This document shows, one piece after another, positions 1-11,045 of a DNA stretch of 64,000 bases. Within the stretch, counting starts at the first letter, position 1. The number at the start of each line of letters is the position of its first letter. Source of the DNA: Cordylochernes scorpioides (Eukaryota; Arthropoda; Arachnida; Pseudoscorpiones; Chernetidae). Location: the NCBI GenBank assembly GCA_030710605.1, contig CP092874.1, positions 17,014,062 through 17,078,061 of the forward strand, given 5' to 3'. The notes beneath the pieces are model-generated. The model had not been told where the DNA came from and did no database searches. It worked only from the letters and a program-made list of their open reading frames with translations. A program made the translations under genes and the position numbers.

Positions 1-114
1 TCTAAAAAAAAATTCAAATAATGTTTGTTGGGCTTGCAAAAGAATCGATCTAATTTAGAAGTATTTCTATTTTTGGGATGAAAGAAATAGGTAATATCAT
101 AATTGTAGGGGGGG

Positions 115-325
115 TTTTGTCTTTTTTGACCTTTCGGCGAACCAATGTCGCTCTTTTCAAAAAGGTAGAAAACTTATTAGTGAAGTATTGTCTTTTGCTC
201 ATATGTATATATTGTGTTCTGGAGGATAGATCGACAAAAGACACAATACTTCACCAATAAGCTTTCTACCTTTTTATAAAAGGGCGACAGTGGGTGGCTG
301 AAACGTTAAAAGGGGACAATAAACG
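115..325. repeat. Foldback (hairpin) element
   Basis: Two ~85-90 bp arms (about 115-200 and 232-325) are imperfect reverse complements around a short loop containing CATATGTATATA. Both arms end outward in a GCCGAAA/GCTGAAA-CGTT type motif resembling the 3' half of a hammerhead core, but no intact CTGANGA precedes it. The same element is in copy 2 at about 28188-28405. No coding capacity. Confidence 0.7.
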
Positions 326-650
326 TTTATAAAAATGTTGATAAAGTCTTCAACTTAAACTAGATGAAAGAAAGATAGGATGTCAACTGATATATTGGTA
401 GTGTTTTCTTTCAAAATATGTATCCGTGTCTGAAGAGTCGGTCCCATTAGCCTACTGGTTAACAGCAATTGTTGACAGTTCTCTCCAGTACCTGGAACGT
501 CAACAACTGGGGAGATTTATTTATCCAGCCAATGATTCATCATCTCCAGTTAGCAGGTTCTTTAACCTCGTCTATATCGTTTACTCTCTCCTTGACTCAA
601 TATTTGTTGGAAAATGGCCTAACTTGTTATTACTATGATAGGCTTAGAGG

Positions 651-946
651 GTGTCGGTGGGTTGTTGGTATAAACCGTCCATTTTTTACAGCCACGACTT
701 GGGTTCGAATCCCCGCATTGGACACTTTTTTCCTGAATAAATAATTGCTCCAATAACCCCCGATTCTTGCAAAATTCCAACCCTACCAGTGAGTGCAAGT
801 AACCAAAAGGGGCTATGACACACTTGTAAGTACAAAAATCGAACTGCGCTTTACACATGTGTAGACTTGTGGTGCACTTACAGTAAAGCAGTCGCCAACT
901 ACTACCCACCATGATTATCATAGTCTGTAACACGTGTACTAGGGGA
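651..946 (+). mobile_element. tRNA-derived SINE (copy A)
   Basis: The first 75 nt (651-725) form a tRNA-like head. Its ends GTGTC and GACAC pair as an acceptor stem, and the B box GGGTTCGAATCCC is perfect, as expected for an internal pol III promoter. The body runs through TCCAACCCTACCAGTGAG and a tail with CATGTGTAGACTTGTGG and CCACCATGATTATCAT, ending near GTACTAGGGGATAA. The tail is homologous to the 73 bp minisatellite unit elsewhere in the window. Compare the complete minus-strand copy at 16732-17035. Confidence 0.75.
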
Positions 947-1426
947 TAATTAAAAATGATATACTTGACACCGCATTATATGCACCCTTTTTTTATATAA
1001 AAAAAATTGAAATGAGTTTGCATGTTTCTCTCTCTCTCAAAAAAAAAAGGGTAAATTTGAAAATAATTTAAGGAATTACTCTTTCTTTTCAGTTTTTGTT
1101 GTTGTTTACGAACGACCTTATGCGCACGTGCCACTTGGAAACAGTATTAAAGATGGTCAAAAAATAAGTTCCAATTAAATCATTGAAAAATTTCACGTTT
1201 AGACTCTATATTGAGAAAAAAAAAAGAATAATTAAAGTTTAAAAACCAAACTTAAAATATACATGCTTTTAAATATAGAGCTTTGTCCCAGTTCGCGCTC
1301 GCTGAAGCAAAGTGTGGTCGCCACATATGTAAACAGATTAAAAAGTAAATCAATTTATAAAATTTTAAGTTAAAATGATAAAATCATATAAACACACACA
1401 AGGCATATTAGCGTACCATATATATA

Positions 1427-2187
1427 TGTGATATCTTGGGACCTCTGGGACCAGTGTTACCTGATGCTCGACGAACCTCGATGTCAACTCTCCCGTGCAG
1501 TCGTGGTGGAAGGCGACACAGCTGGGCCAAAGGTGAAATAAACAAACAGAGATTCCACTAAAAGCGTCTGACGTCAAGAAGGAATGGGATGAGGAGAGAG
1601 AGATTTTAGAGCAAGTGTTACCGTTGAGTTCCAAGCGAAGACTGACAATTCTAGGTCCTTGGTTTAACACCACGACCTTGCTTCTTTCTGATTGGCTGAC
1701 CTATTTAGGTGATTCTTTCCTAATTGGTGGGACTTTTTCACGTGGCCGTAGGCTATTGGTTGACCTACTTAGGTGATGTCTTCTGGCGGCTTTCTTTGAT
1801 AGAAAATCCGTCCTGTCTTGGCCCGGAAATTGGGCGTCACTCTTAGATTTTATGGTTTCCTCGATATCAGATACGCCCTGTCCTGTCAGGAAGTATTGAC
1901 TTGTAAATTATTTATAGTTGGGCTGGTTTTAAGCCTCTTTTGCTAGGCCTTGCTTCGACTTCTGTCCTAAACCTGATTTGTTTTAACCTTAACTTTCTCT
2001 TGTCTCTCTCCATTCCTTCTATCTGTACAGTTGCAATACTTTATTAGTTTCTTACGCGGTACAGATTGATGTTAGTTGAGGTTTTCTATGTGCAGTACAT
2101 AAGAAGTTATATACAGTCATGGGGTGGAACATGTGGTAGTGGATATTTAGACTATTTACAACAATTCCATGGTCTTAAATCATCACA
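1427..2187 (-). repeat. gypsy-1 3' LTR
   Basis: 761 bp, beginning TGTGATATC and ending ATCATCACA on the + strand, so it has the TG...CA ends and short inverted TGTGAT/ATCACA termini of an LTR. Internal ORFs on either strand are incidental. No obvious polypurine tract adjoins it on the internal side (2188-2230). Confidence 0.93.
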
Positions 2188-4110
2188 GATGGCCCCGGAT
2201 GTGAGAGGGTTCATATGGAGGGATTTAAGAGAGCGGAATAGGAAGACTGTTATTAAGGAAGTAATTTTAAAAAAATTAATTAAAGTGAGTTGTTATATAA
2301 CATGGGGTTAATTTCTGTATATCCATAAGAGATAATAAAGCATAAACAACTAATATTAAACATACAAGTAAAAATAAAAATATGAATAAAATATTTAATA
2401 GAGAACATATAATGATGATAGGTAAAAATAAAAACGATTGGATGGGAAAATCATGATCTCTTCGTGATGGGCGTTAGAAAGGGTTGAGTGGTTAGTTATT
2501 ACTTGGTTGAGGCAATGTCACTTTGACTCAAGTCCCAAACCATTTAATGTGCACGGCGCGGAAAACCTAGGCCATGTTTCACATGTAAATTTAAGGACCG
2601 AATAAAGTTACAGTACCACAATCGAAAAGTAAGATAAGGGGATTGTTATGGGTTTTAGTAATTAGTCGTTAAGACGTACGCATGCAGGATAAATGAGGGC
2701 GAAGATCAGTGACCAGAAATCAAAGTTTTAATTAGAGTCGTCAGGGGCTTAGCGAGAAAAAGAGTAAAATAAAAAATAAAAAAAATGTGCCAGCGTGTGG
2801 CATGAGAGTGCCCTGGAATAAAAAAAATATACAATTTGCACGTATCCAATCCAGAAGTTGGGAGAAGGTAAATCTGGGGGACGATGTGTCAAGATTGTTA
2901 ATTACGAAATCAAAGTAGGTCAAGTCTAGCCTGCGAAGGAGTTAAAAGTTCCTGCGGAAAAGGAATGTTAGTAATTCTTAAGAAGTAACCTTTAAAGTGG
3001 TTGCTTAAGAGGTTATTGAAGATTGCCCTGTTTTTAGATCATGATTTTTAGTTTGATTATAAAAGAATATATCATTGAGATATGAAATTGCGAAATTACG
3101 GCTTTGCATATAGCGTTAAAGGATTTGAAAAATCGAAAATAGAATTGCGAAGTTAAATGCAAAGTAATCTTTAAAAAAAAAGTAAAAATAGTGATGATAT
3201 GATACAAAGATTAACACACTACAGCAGTATATAAGGGGTAATAGAAAGTGAAAATATTAAATGAAAAAAAAATAATGAGCAATAATATACTCGATAGCAT
3301 TGACATGGTAGCGGAAGATGAAACAATGTAAATAACATCTAATTTATAAAGTGAGAAAAAATATAAAATGATAAATGCAAATTAGTGATATAAACATGAA
3401 ATATAAACTTGAGATTATTAGATATGATATGAAAGATAAAATATAAAGTTGATTATAAAATAGAGTCATGAAGCAAAAGTAAATAAGTTTTGGTAAAGAA
3501 AAATAATAAAAAAAAGACAATAATCTAAACTAATTGGTTGACGTAAAAAAAACAATTATAAGAGCTATATAATGATTATATAAAGGATATTAAAATGAAA
3601 AATTTTAAAAAAATGTTCATCGAGAAAGAAGAGCAAGTAAGATTATATATAGAAATTATATATCGTGAAAGAATGGAAAGTTGTAGGCCAAATGTAATGT
3701 TCCTTTTTTTTTTTAGGATGGGTGGAGAGAGCTTTAAATTGTCCTCGATCGATATCTTTGGTCTTGTTGGCCTAAGTTGTTCTAACTTATCGAATTTGTT
3801 TAAAGTTTGATGCGACTCGTGGATCACATTGTTTCTACCTGTGAAACTTACTGAGTCCTAATGTTGTCGATTTTTTAAACTTATGTGGGTGTGTGTGATT
3901 TTTGTAGGTAAAATGTTGTCTTTGGATCTAAGTGTCGATGTTAAGTTGACAAGTTAATTGAGGGCGAGAGAATCTAGACCTGGTGACGGGCCGTAACAAG
4001 ATGTCGGGTGGTTGTTTGCTCGGGGGGGCGAGGGGGAGCGAAGCTATTTTTAATGCGATTCCGGATTTAGGTCAAGGGGGGAGCGAGGGGGCTTGCTTGC
4101 TTTCTTTCAC
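2188..4110 (-). other. gypsy-1 3' internal non-coding region
   Basis: About 1.9 kb between the pol stop and the 3' LTR, AT-rich, with only short chance ORFs on either strand. It occupies the place where errantiviruses carry env, but I see no signal peptide, membrane segment or long frame that would support an env gene. Confidence 0.6.
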
Positions 4111-7100
4111 TTATTGGAAGATCTCTGCATTAAGGTGCAGAAAAGGCGCTGAGCAAGTCGGGGGTATAAGACGGGATTTCTGCGCGTCAAATATTGCGGG
4201 ACATAAATGGCCGAATTCTTTCAAGTGGACATCAGGTGTTACGCGAGGTGTTGGAATTAGAGGCTGGGGCGCGAGGAATAAGATATCTTCTGTATAGTAT
4301 TTAAGTTTGTTCACATGAACTGTATCATCTTCTTTATTTAGGGGTCGATTGGGTCTGTTAATTCGGACTACGTTTGGGGATATTATTTCTATAATTGTAA
4401 ACGGACCGGTGAAGTATGGTGCCAATTTTCCCGTATCGGGATGTTTATAATTTTTTACGAGGACTAGGTCACCAATCTCGAAATGCGGGGCTTGATGACC
4501 TTTATCATATCTTTGTTTGTCCCTTTCATGCTTAAGCTGTGTTCTGCTGGAGGCGAGTTGCCTAGCCTTCTGTACGTCGGGGAACGGGTTGTAATGATTT
4601 TTTAGTTCTGGTGGGATGCTATTAAACATCAAGAAGATCGGTGGGAAACCTGTGACGGTGTGCGGGGATTGGTTATAGATTTGGACAACTTGTTTAATTA
4701 GTTTGGTCCAAGATGTCTTCGGGTTTTCGAGATAAAGTAACCTTAGTTTTCCAGTGATGGTGGCGTTCAATCGTTCTATCAATCCGTTAGCTTGCGGATT
4801 GTTACTGGTGGTAAGCAGTGGTTGTATCCCGCGAGATAGCAGAAATTTGCGGAATTTTTCGGAGGTGAATGCGGGCGCTCTATCCGAAAGTAGACGTTTT
4901 GGAGACCCTTGTTGTAGTACCTTTTTTAGGGTTTGGATGTACGTTAAGGTACTTGTAGATTTCGATGGGAATGCCCAAGCGTATCTGGTCAAGTGATCCA
5001 CTATAACATGGAGATACGTCTTGGAGTGTCCGTATTTCGAAAATCCGGCTATTGTATCTATTGATATTAAATCGAATGGCTGTTGTGGTGGGGGAATTTG
5101 TCCTAAGGTGCCATAAGGTTTACCTTTGGGTCTTTTGATGATTTGACAGGTATGACAGGAATTTACAAATTTTTGTATGGACTTGGCCATACCTTTCCAG
5201 TAATACTGAGTAGAGATTAGGCGAGTCATTTGGGAGATACCGGGATGGTTGTATTCGCTGTGAACCTGGTTCATAAGCGAGTGTTGAAGAGCTTCGGGTA
5301 TTATTATTCGATTTACACCTTTACGCCGTATGGTGTGTAGACCGTTGACGTCTACAGCGACACTGGAATCTGTGATATTCGGTTGGTGTTTCTTAATAGT
5401 ACGGGCACTGATAAATCCACAAAATGGATTGCGAGAAAGCAAATCGGCCTCGTGTTGCTGGGTTCCCTTGAGGTACTGTATTTCATAGTCGTAAGTGGAT
5501 AGTCTTAAACTCCACCTAAAAAGTCGTCCTGACGGGTTTTTAATAGTTTTAAGCCATTGTAGGGCTTGGTGGTCGGAGTAGACAGTGAATTTGGTACCGG
5601 ATAGATAGATGCGGAATTTTTCGATGCTTTCTACGATCGCTAAGCATTCTAACTCTGAAATGGTATAGTTGCGTTCGTGAGGACGTAGTGCTCTACTGTA
5701 ATACTGTGTGGGATGAGTTTTTCCATCCGGATGTACTTGTTTGAGAATTCCTGCGATTCCCTGGGTGGAGGCGTCACAGTACAAGCGGCAGGGTAAGCCA
5801 TCCTGATACAGATGTAATACGGGCTTACGTGTTAAGCTCTCCTTGAGAGCCGTGAATGCCTGTTGACATTTGTCGTCCCATTGCCATTTAGTGTCCTTTT
5901 TAAGTAAATTGTTGAGTGGGGTTCTGAGACGGGCATAATTTGGTATAAACTTGTTATATACGTTGACGGCTCCTAAAAAGGACTGTAATGTTTTTTGGTT
6001 GAAGGGAGGTTTGATAGCGTTAATAATATCGAGGTTACGGGTCTGCGGTGTGTAAGTTCCGTTCTTAACAGTGTATCCTAGAAATTCTATTGATGTCTTC
6101 AAAAATTCACATTTTTTATAGTTTAGTTTAATATTTTCCTGTTGGCAGATCTCCAGGAATTTTTCTACGTGTTGAATATGCTCTTCTAAGGTATCCGAAA
6201 AGATAATAAAATCATCGAAATAGTGGGCTATGAAGTTTAACTTATATTTTTGGAATATTTGGTTTATTGCACGTTCAAAAATCTGTGGTGAGTTGCGCAT
6301 CCCAAAAGGAAGCCTACAAAATTCGTATTGCCCGTCTAATGTCACGAAAGCTAAAAGGTGACGGGAACTGGGATCTATTTCGACCTGCCAGTAGGCAGAA
6401 GATATGTCGGCCGAGGAGAAATATTTGGCGCGTGAGAGTTTGTCGAGTATATTCTCTATCAAGGGGAGAGGATGGACGTCTGGTGCAATGATTTCATTAA
6501 TCCTACGATAGTCAACACAAAAGCGTTTTGATTTGTCACGTTTGGTGACAAGCGTAATAGGACTGGCATAGGGAGATACTGAGGTTGTAATTATACCGTG
6601 TTCCAGCATGTGTTCGATCTGTGTTTGTATTTCAAGTTGGTCATTTAGGGGTACGCGATAAGGACGTAAGGCAATTACCTTGTCCGAAGTAGTATTGATT
6701 TTTACGGGAGGTATTTTAAGCTTAGGGACGTCGTATTTATTGGCGGCGAAAACGGATGTAAATTGATGCAGTACCTTGTGTAAATTATAGGGACAGTGAC
6801 CTAGGTTACTTGTGTCCAAAGATATGCAAGAGGAGGACATAGAGGCGTTGAAAATAGGATCAGGAACATTACATTGAGGCCAAATAAGAGTGTTGGAGTT
6901 CACCACGTGTGAGCAACCCGTTCCAGGAGGGGACGATTTAGTAAATGAGACAGTTGTATTAACCTGTCCATGGGACACGTGTTGCTTGCACGAGGTGAAT
7001 TTGTATAAGGTAGTTGGTAGAGGTACATTATCTTGATACAGGAGTAGCTGAGGACAGTTTATAATTAGTAGAAATCTTTTTATGGAGTTAAGGGATAATA

Positions 7101-7403
7101 TGCCAAAAGGCAAGGGGGCATCTATAATATGGAGTTTTAGGTTCTGCGTTATGTTACCTATTTTTACGTTTAAAAAGATATAACCTATGGTGAAAATATT
7201 GTTAGCTATGGCATTAATAGTTAAGTTAAATGGGTGAACAGGTATTTTCTTTTGCAAATTGGTTTCTATTATTTTAAAAGTATTCCGACTAATTATATCG
7301 ATAGATGCTCCTGTATCAAGTAGTAGAGGAAGGTTTACATTATTGGGCAGTTCAGCTCGAACGAGCAATTGTTCAACGAAAGTTATGTGAGGAGGAACCT
7401 ACT
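4111..7403 (-). CDS. pol: gypsy-1 Pol polyprotein (protease-RT-RNase H-integrase)
   Basis: An uninterrupted frame of about 1097 codons. The first possible initiator is a TTG at 7368, but the frame opens at about 7403 just after a TAG and overlaps the end of gag by ~30 nt in the +1 frame, so it is probably made by +1 frameshifting. Residues below count from 7368. Aspartic protease LLDTGAS is at 15-22. Reverse transcriptase has FCVDYRR at 283-289 and the catalytic YFDD at 383-386. RNase H starts with CDAS at 531. Integrase has an HHCC zinc site (H703, H708, C738, C741), catalytic D771, D829 and E865, and a GPF-type C-terminal module. All key residues are present and there is no frameshift or stop, so the enzyme set appears functional. 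No chromodomain is recognised. Confidence 0.96.
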
Positions 7404-8497
7404 GTTGTGCTGTCTTGGGCGTCGGAACAGGCCTGTTTTGGTGCCGTGGTCGAGGTACCTATGGGACAGCTAGGGTTCACTGCTTGCGCTGGGCTCGTGG
7501 TGTAGAGAGGATCAGGGGAGCGGGTAACATGCGCTCGCGTGTTGTTAACTTGGAAGGGTGCGGGAGAGGAGAACACAGTTCGGTCGTGCTGCGGATAAGT
7601 TGTGGCTCGGTACACAGGTCTTGGACGGCTCTGTGCAGGCCGTTTGGGACACTGGGCGTGCCAGTGCATGGCGCCACAATACCTGCAGGATGAAGGTGGT
7701 GGATTGTCAGAGTAGTTGGGTCGCGCTGACCATGGTCGCGGAGCACTGTACCTCGGTGACGGTGCGAAGGAAGGGTTGGGCGTTGTTCTGGTCGTCTGTT
7801 GGCACACTTGCGACGCACTGTGGGTTCCTCTTACGCGCGATACTACACTATACCACGCTTGGAGGGTGTTCGGTTGCACGGCAGCGACAATGCGCTGATC
7901 AGCGACGGGTAACCCATCAGTCAGGGATTCTAAAAGGATTTTGTGGGGAAGGTTCAGCTGTAGGCCACACACCGTCTTTTTTTGATAATATTCCTCTAAC
8001 GAGGAGCGATCTGTCAACTTAATGGCCAAGAATTGGGCAAATGACGCGTTTGTGGTTTCAGGAAAGAGGTCTATCAGGGCCTGCCTTGCGTCAACGTAAT
8101 ATAATTTGTCTAATTTTAGGCTGCGGAAGTAGTGCAGGGCCTTACCTTGTAGGAGGTTGGGAAGCCTTCTCAGTCGGTCGGTGTAGTGTAGTTGGGCCAG
8201 ATCAGCTTGGGCGTCGTAGTTGTCGAAGAAGCTCTGCGCCTCGTACGAACCATCGTAACGCGATAGCTCCACATCCCGCGATAGTCCTGTCGCCGAGGAG
8301 AGCTGATATATCGTCCTGGCTAAACTCCCCAGGACATCTGACACCGGCGGCGGGGGTGTGACGTCTTCCTGGCCGGGGACAATTTCCTGCGTCCTACCGA
8401 GGGTGGTTTCTTTCTTCGGAATAGTGTTTTCGCCACTTTCGGAGTCGGGATCGGACTCCATGGGTGCCTTTGGATCCTCCTCTCTTCCCTGTTCCAT
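7373..8497 (-). CDS. gag: gypsy-1 Gag
   Basis: 374 codons, starting at the first ATG downstream of the 5' LTR (minus strand). Gag assembles the virus-like particle and binds the genomic RNA. The N-terminal ~80 residues are acidic and proline-rich. The middle holds a retrotransposon gag domain (region with LSRYDGSYEAQSFFDNYDAQ). Near the C terminus a zinc knuckle of form CX2CX3HX4C (CRYCGAMHWHAQC) is followed by a basic, proline- and serine-rich tail. It terminates at a TGA at 7375-7373, 30 nt inside the pol frame. Frame intact. Confidence 0.9.
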   Translation of the reverse strand: MEQGREEDPKAPMESDPDSESGENTIPKKETTLGRTQEIVPGQEDVTPPPPVSDVLGSLARTIYQLSSATGLSRDVELSRYDGSYEAQSFFDNYDAQADLAQLHYTDRLRRLPNLLQGKALHYFRSLKLDKLYYVDARQALIDLFPETTNASFAQFLAIKLTDRSSLEEYYQKKTVCGLQLNLPHKILLESLTDGLPVADQRIVAAVQPNTLQAWYSVVSRVRGTHSASQVCQQTTRTTPNPSFAPSPRYSAPRPWSARPNYSDNPPPSSCRYCGAMHWHAQCPKRPAQSRPRPVYRATTYPQHDRTVFSSPAPFQVNNTRAHVTRSPDPLYTTSPAQAVNPSCPIGTSTTAPKQACSDAQDSTTVGSSSHNFR

Positions 8498-8578
8498 CTT
8501 TCTGTACAGACAGTGGTCTACTTGCTTACTTGTACCTTGGCGTCCACTATCCTGTCGACTCTTCGTTACGGGGGAGTC

Positions 8579-9339
8579 TGTGATATCTTGGGACCTCTGG
8601 GACCAGTGTTACCTGATGCTCGACGAACCTCGATGTCAACTCTCCCGTGCAGTCGTGGTGGAAGGCGACACAGCTGGGCCAAAGGTGAAATAAACAAACA
8701 GAGATTCCACTAAAAGCGTCTGACGTCAAGAAGGAATGGGATGAGGAGAGAGAGATTTTAGAGCAAGTGTTACCGTTGAGTTCCAAGCGAAGACTGACAA
8801 TTCTAGGTCCTTGGTTTAACACCACGACCTTGCTTCTTTCTGATTGGCTGACCTATTTAGGTGATTCTTTCCTAATTGGTGGGACTTTTTCACGTGGCCG
8901 TAGGCTATTGGTTGACCTACTTAGGTGATGTCTTCTGGCGGCTTTCTTTGATAGAAAATCCGTCCTGTCTTGGCCCGGAAATTGGGCGTCACTCTTAGAT
9001 TTTATGGTTTCCTCGATATCAGATACGCCCTGTCCTGTCAGGAAGTATTGACTTGTAAATTATTTATAGTTGGGCTGGTTTTAAGCCTCTTTTGCTAGGC
9101 CTTGCTTCGACTTCTGTCCTAAACCTGATTTGTTTTAACCTTAACTTTCTCTTGTCTCTCTCCATTCCTTCTATCTGTACAGTTGCAATACTTTATTAGT
9201 TTCTTACGCGGTACAGATTGATGTTAGTTGAGGTTTTCTATGTGCAGTACATAAGAAGTTATATACAGTCATGGGGTGGAACATGTGGTAGTGGATATTT
9301 AGACTATTTACAACAATTCCATGGTCTTAAATCATCACA
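8579..9339 (-). repeat. gypsy-1 5' LTR
   Basis: 761 bp and identical by eye to 1427-2187. On the minus strand it precedes gag by 81 bp. The first internal bases after the LTR read GACTCCCCCGTAACG, which does not start with the TGG expected for priming by a tRNA 3' end, so the primer is not recognisable. Confidence 0.93.
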
Positions 9340-10371
9340 TATATATATATGAAATGAAACATCTAATTTATTTCCTTTTTAAAATAAAACAAACTTCCAA
9401 TATACTTACTGCAATGATATATTTTTCCATCAATATTTAATATAGCAGTATGGACATTGGGACGTTTGGGCTTAATTTGAAATAGAATAATTAGCGCACT
9501 AATATTGGTTTTTAATTTCTTATAAGTAAAATTATGTATATTTTATAATTCAAAATAGACATGTACTGATATTGAAGTTATTTCTCCATTCTTACAAATT
9601 TTGTAGCTCTTGTATAATTAAGTATGACAAAATCGTCCCACTCCCCTAATTAGGCCTTGATTAGAGAACATACTCTACCACAGCAAAAATCTTTCTTCAG
9701 CAAATTCCCATGATGTCTTCTATGATATTGAGTATGTTCCTATATATGTTACAACTTCTAACGGCTAGCTACATGAATTTGAGCCGTTTTCTCCCTCTCT
9801 ATATATCTATATATTCATATATTTATCAAATATATAATATTATTTATTCACATTTATATTTTATCTGTATTTAACCTTATATAATCTTATATGAACATTG
9901 TAATAAATCAGTTTCAATCTCAATCAATCTCCCTCTCATGTCGATTTTAAAGAAAAATTAGTTATTTTTATTTTGAAAAAGTTAACCTTTAGACTTTATA
10001 AAGAAGTTCAGCAATTAGATCGAGGTATTATGGAATTTAAAGAGTACCAATTTTCTATCGCGTTACGTTATTTTTTATTTATTTTTTAAATAAATAAATC
10101 TCTTAATTCAAGTTGGAACAGCGATTTTTGGTTAGCGAATTATAGCATCTCTTCACTGCAGGTACAACGAGATAATTATTTTTACCATTATGCAGATATG
10201 TAATTTATTTGGATTATAAATAGCGTTTAAATGTGGTGTTTATTGTGATAGATGGTAATAGCCATCTTCGTAAGGTTTCCTTACACGATATAGACGTGGA
10301 CATTAAAAAAAAAAAGTTGACTTCTTGATTTTTTTTACTTCTCTTGTTAGAATATAGCAGATACACCTATC
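9340..10371. other. AT-rich intergenic DNA
   Basis: I find no gene or conserved motif here. From about 9550 it matches copy 2 (from 28895). Copy 1 carries ~200 bp of extra AT-rich sequence at about 9763-9980 that copy 2 lacks. Confidence 0.6.
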
Positions 10372-10635
10372 CCCCGATTTACACGGTACTTGTTTTACAC
10401 GTTTTCGCTTTTACACGGTTTTCCAAATAAGTTTTTTTTTATCGCACTATACTAAATGCTACTGTGATTGAACACATGCGCTGTGTACACATCTTACGAG
10501 GAATCCCGAGCTTATGTACTGACTACATATTTTAACCTGTCAATGCATTTTATTTTTATTTCTGTGTACACCTATCTCCCGATTTACACGTTTTTCTCAG
10601 GAACGTATCTACCGTGAAATCGGGGGATAGGTGTA
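10372..10635. mobile_element. MITE with 26 bp terminal inverted repeats
   Basis: 264 bp. The left end TACACCTATCCCCCGATT and the right end, which reads back as its complement (AATCGGGGGATAGGTGTA), are near-perfect inverted repeats starting with TA, the usual target of Tc1/mariner/pogo transposases. A third, direct copy of the terminal motif (with CTCCC) lies inside near 10565. Non-coding. Copy 2 has the same element at 29787-30056. Confidence 0.8.
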
Positions 10636-10659
10636 CTTATAAATATAAGAGTAATCTAT

Positions 10660-11045
10660 ATAAAGGCAAAGGTCGCCTCTTCCGTCAAAATAGACGTCAA
10701 AAGTAGACGCCATCTATTGGCCGTTGCCGCAAACTAGCGGCTTCAGGTCAGAGACAAAGCCACAATACCGGCTTTGACAAAATAAGACGCATCCACCTGG
10801 ACACCATAATTTCGGGCTAAATGGCCCTCGTCAGTCCGAGGTGGGATTTATATTTCATGAGATTTGCAAGGGCTCAAATGTAATCTTCACAATGATTATC
10901 TGTCAGAGTGACAAGGCCAAATCTATGGTCAAAATATAGATGGAAATTTTGACGGGAGAAAAACGATCTATAAACAAAAGCAAAAGTCGCCTCTCCCTTC
11001 AAAATAGACGTCAAAAATTAACGCTATCTATGAAAATCGAAAATG
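10660..11045 (-). mobile_element. Retrozyme-like hammerhead repeat, partial dimer
   Basis: A repeat with the motif GTCGCCTCT..CCGTCAAAATAG at about 10670 and again at about 10985, a direct repeat with ~305 bp period. Each copy is followed by an ACGCCATCTA/ACGCTATCTA motif. One hammerhead-ribozyme core lies between them on the minus strand (10793-10844). Tandem monomers of this size, each with a hammerhead, are the architecture described for animal retrozymes. The same element is at 30080-30450, and a longer relative at 19855-20370. Confidence 0.55.
10793..10844 (-). ncRNA. Hammerhead ribozyme, probably decayed
   Basis: Minus strand order: stem I strand CCACCTCGGA, core CTGACGA, stem II GGGC..GCCC, GAAA, short stem III, then stem I partner TCCAGGTGG. 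The stem I strands pair. The nucleotide expected at the cleavage site is G in this copy (TGGTG), which normally prevents cleavage. Core otherwise intact. Confidence 0.5.

Larger units (their letters stand above)
1427..9339 (-). mobile_element. Complete Ty3/gypsy LTR retrotransposon (gypsy-1)
   Basis: A 7913 bp element in minus orientation with two 761 bp LTRs (1427-2187 and 8579-9339) that I read as identical. Identical LTRs are the mark of a very recent insertion. Gag (8497-7373) is followed by an uninterrupted pol with protease, reverse transcriptase, RNase H and integrase in the gypsy order. It is flanked by TATATA-type AT-rich DNA, so the target duplication cannot be delimited exactly. 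A 1.9 kb non-coding AT-rich stretch (2188-4110) lies between pol and the 3' LTR; I find no env-like ORF there. The corresponding region is absent from copy 2, so no empty site is visible. Confidence 0.95.

Noticed and set aside
147..325. Hammerhead ribozymes in the first foldback arms
   Set aside because: GAAA and a palindromic CGTT follow as in other arms, but the 5' core reads GCGACA/GTGACA, lacking CTGANGA, in both large copies.
1365..1673. ORF repeated in both gypsy-1 LTRs (also 8547-8825)
   Set aside because: It lies across the LTR edge, uses flanking DNA for its end, and has no domain.
2188..4110. env gene of gypsy-1
   Set aside because: No ORF longer than ~85 codons on the element's strand, no signal or membrane segment.
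7415..8693. Several + strand ORFs of 60-154 codons across the gypsy-1 gag region
   Set aside because: Shadows of the minus-strand gag, which has the domain motifs. The same applies to + strand ORFs across gypsy-2 and minus-strand ORFs across the gag-only elements.
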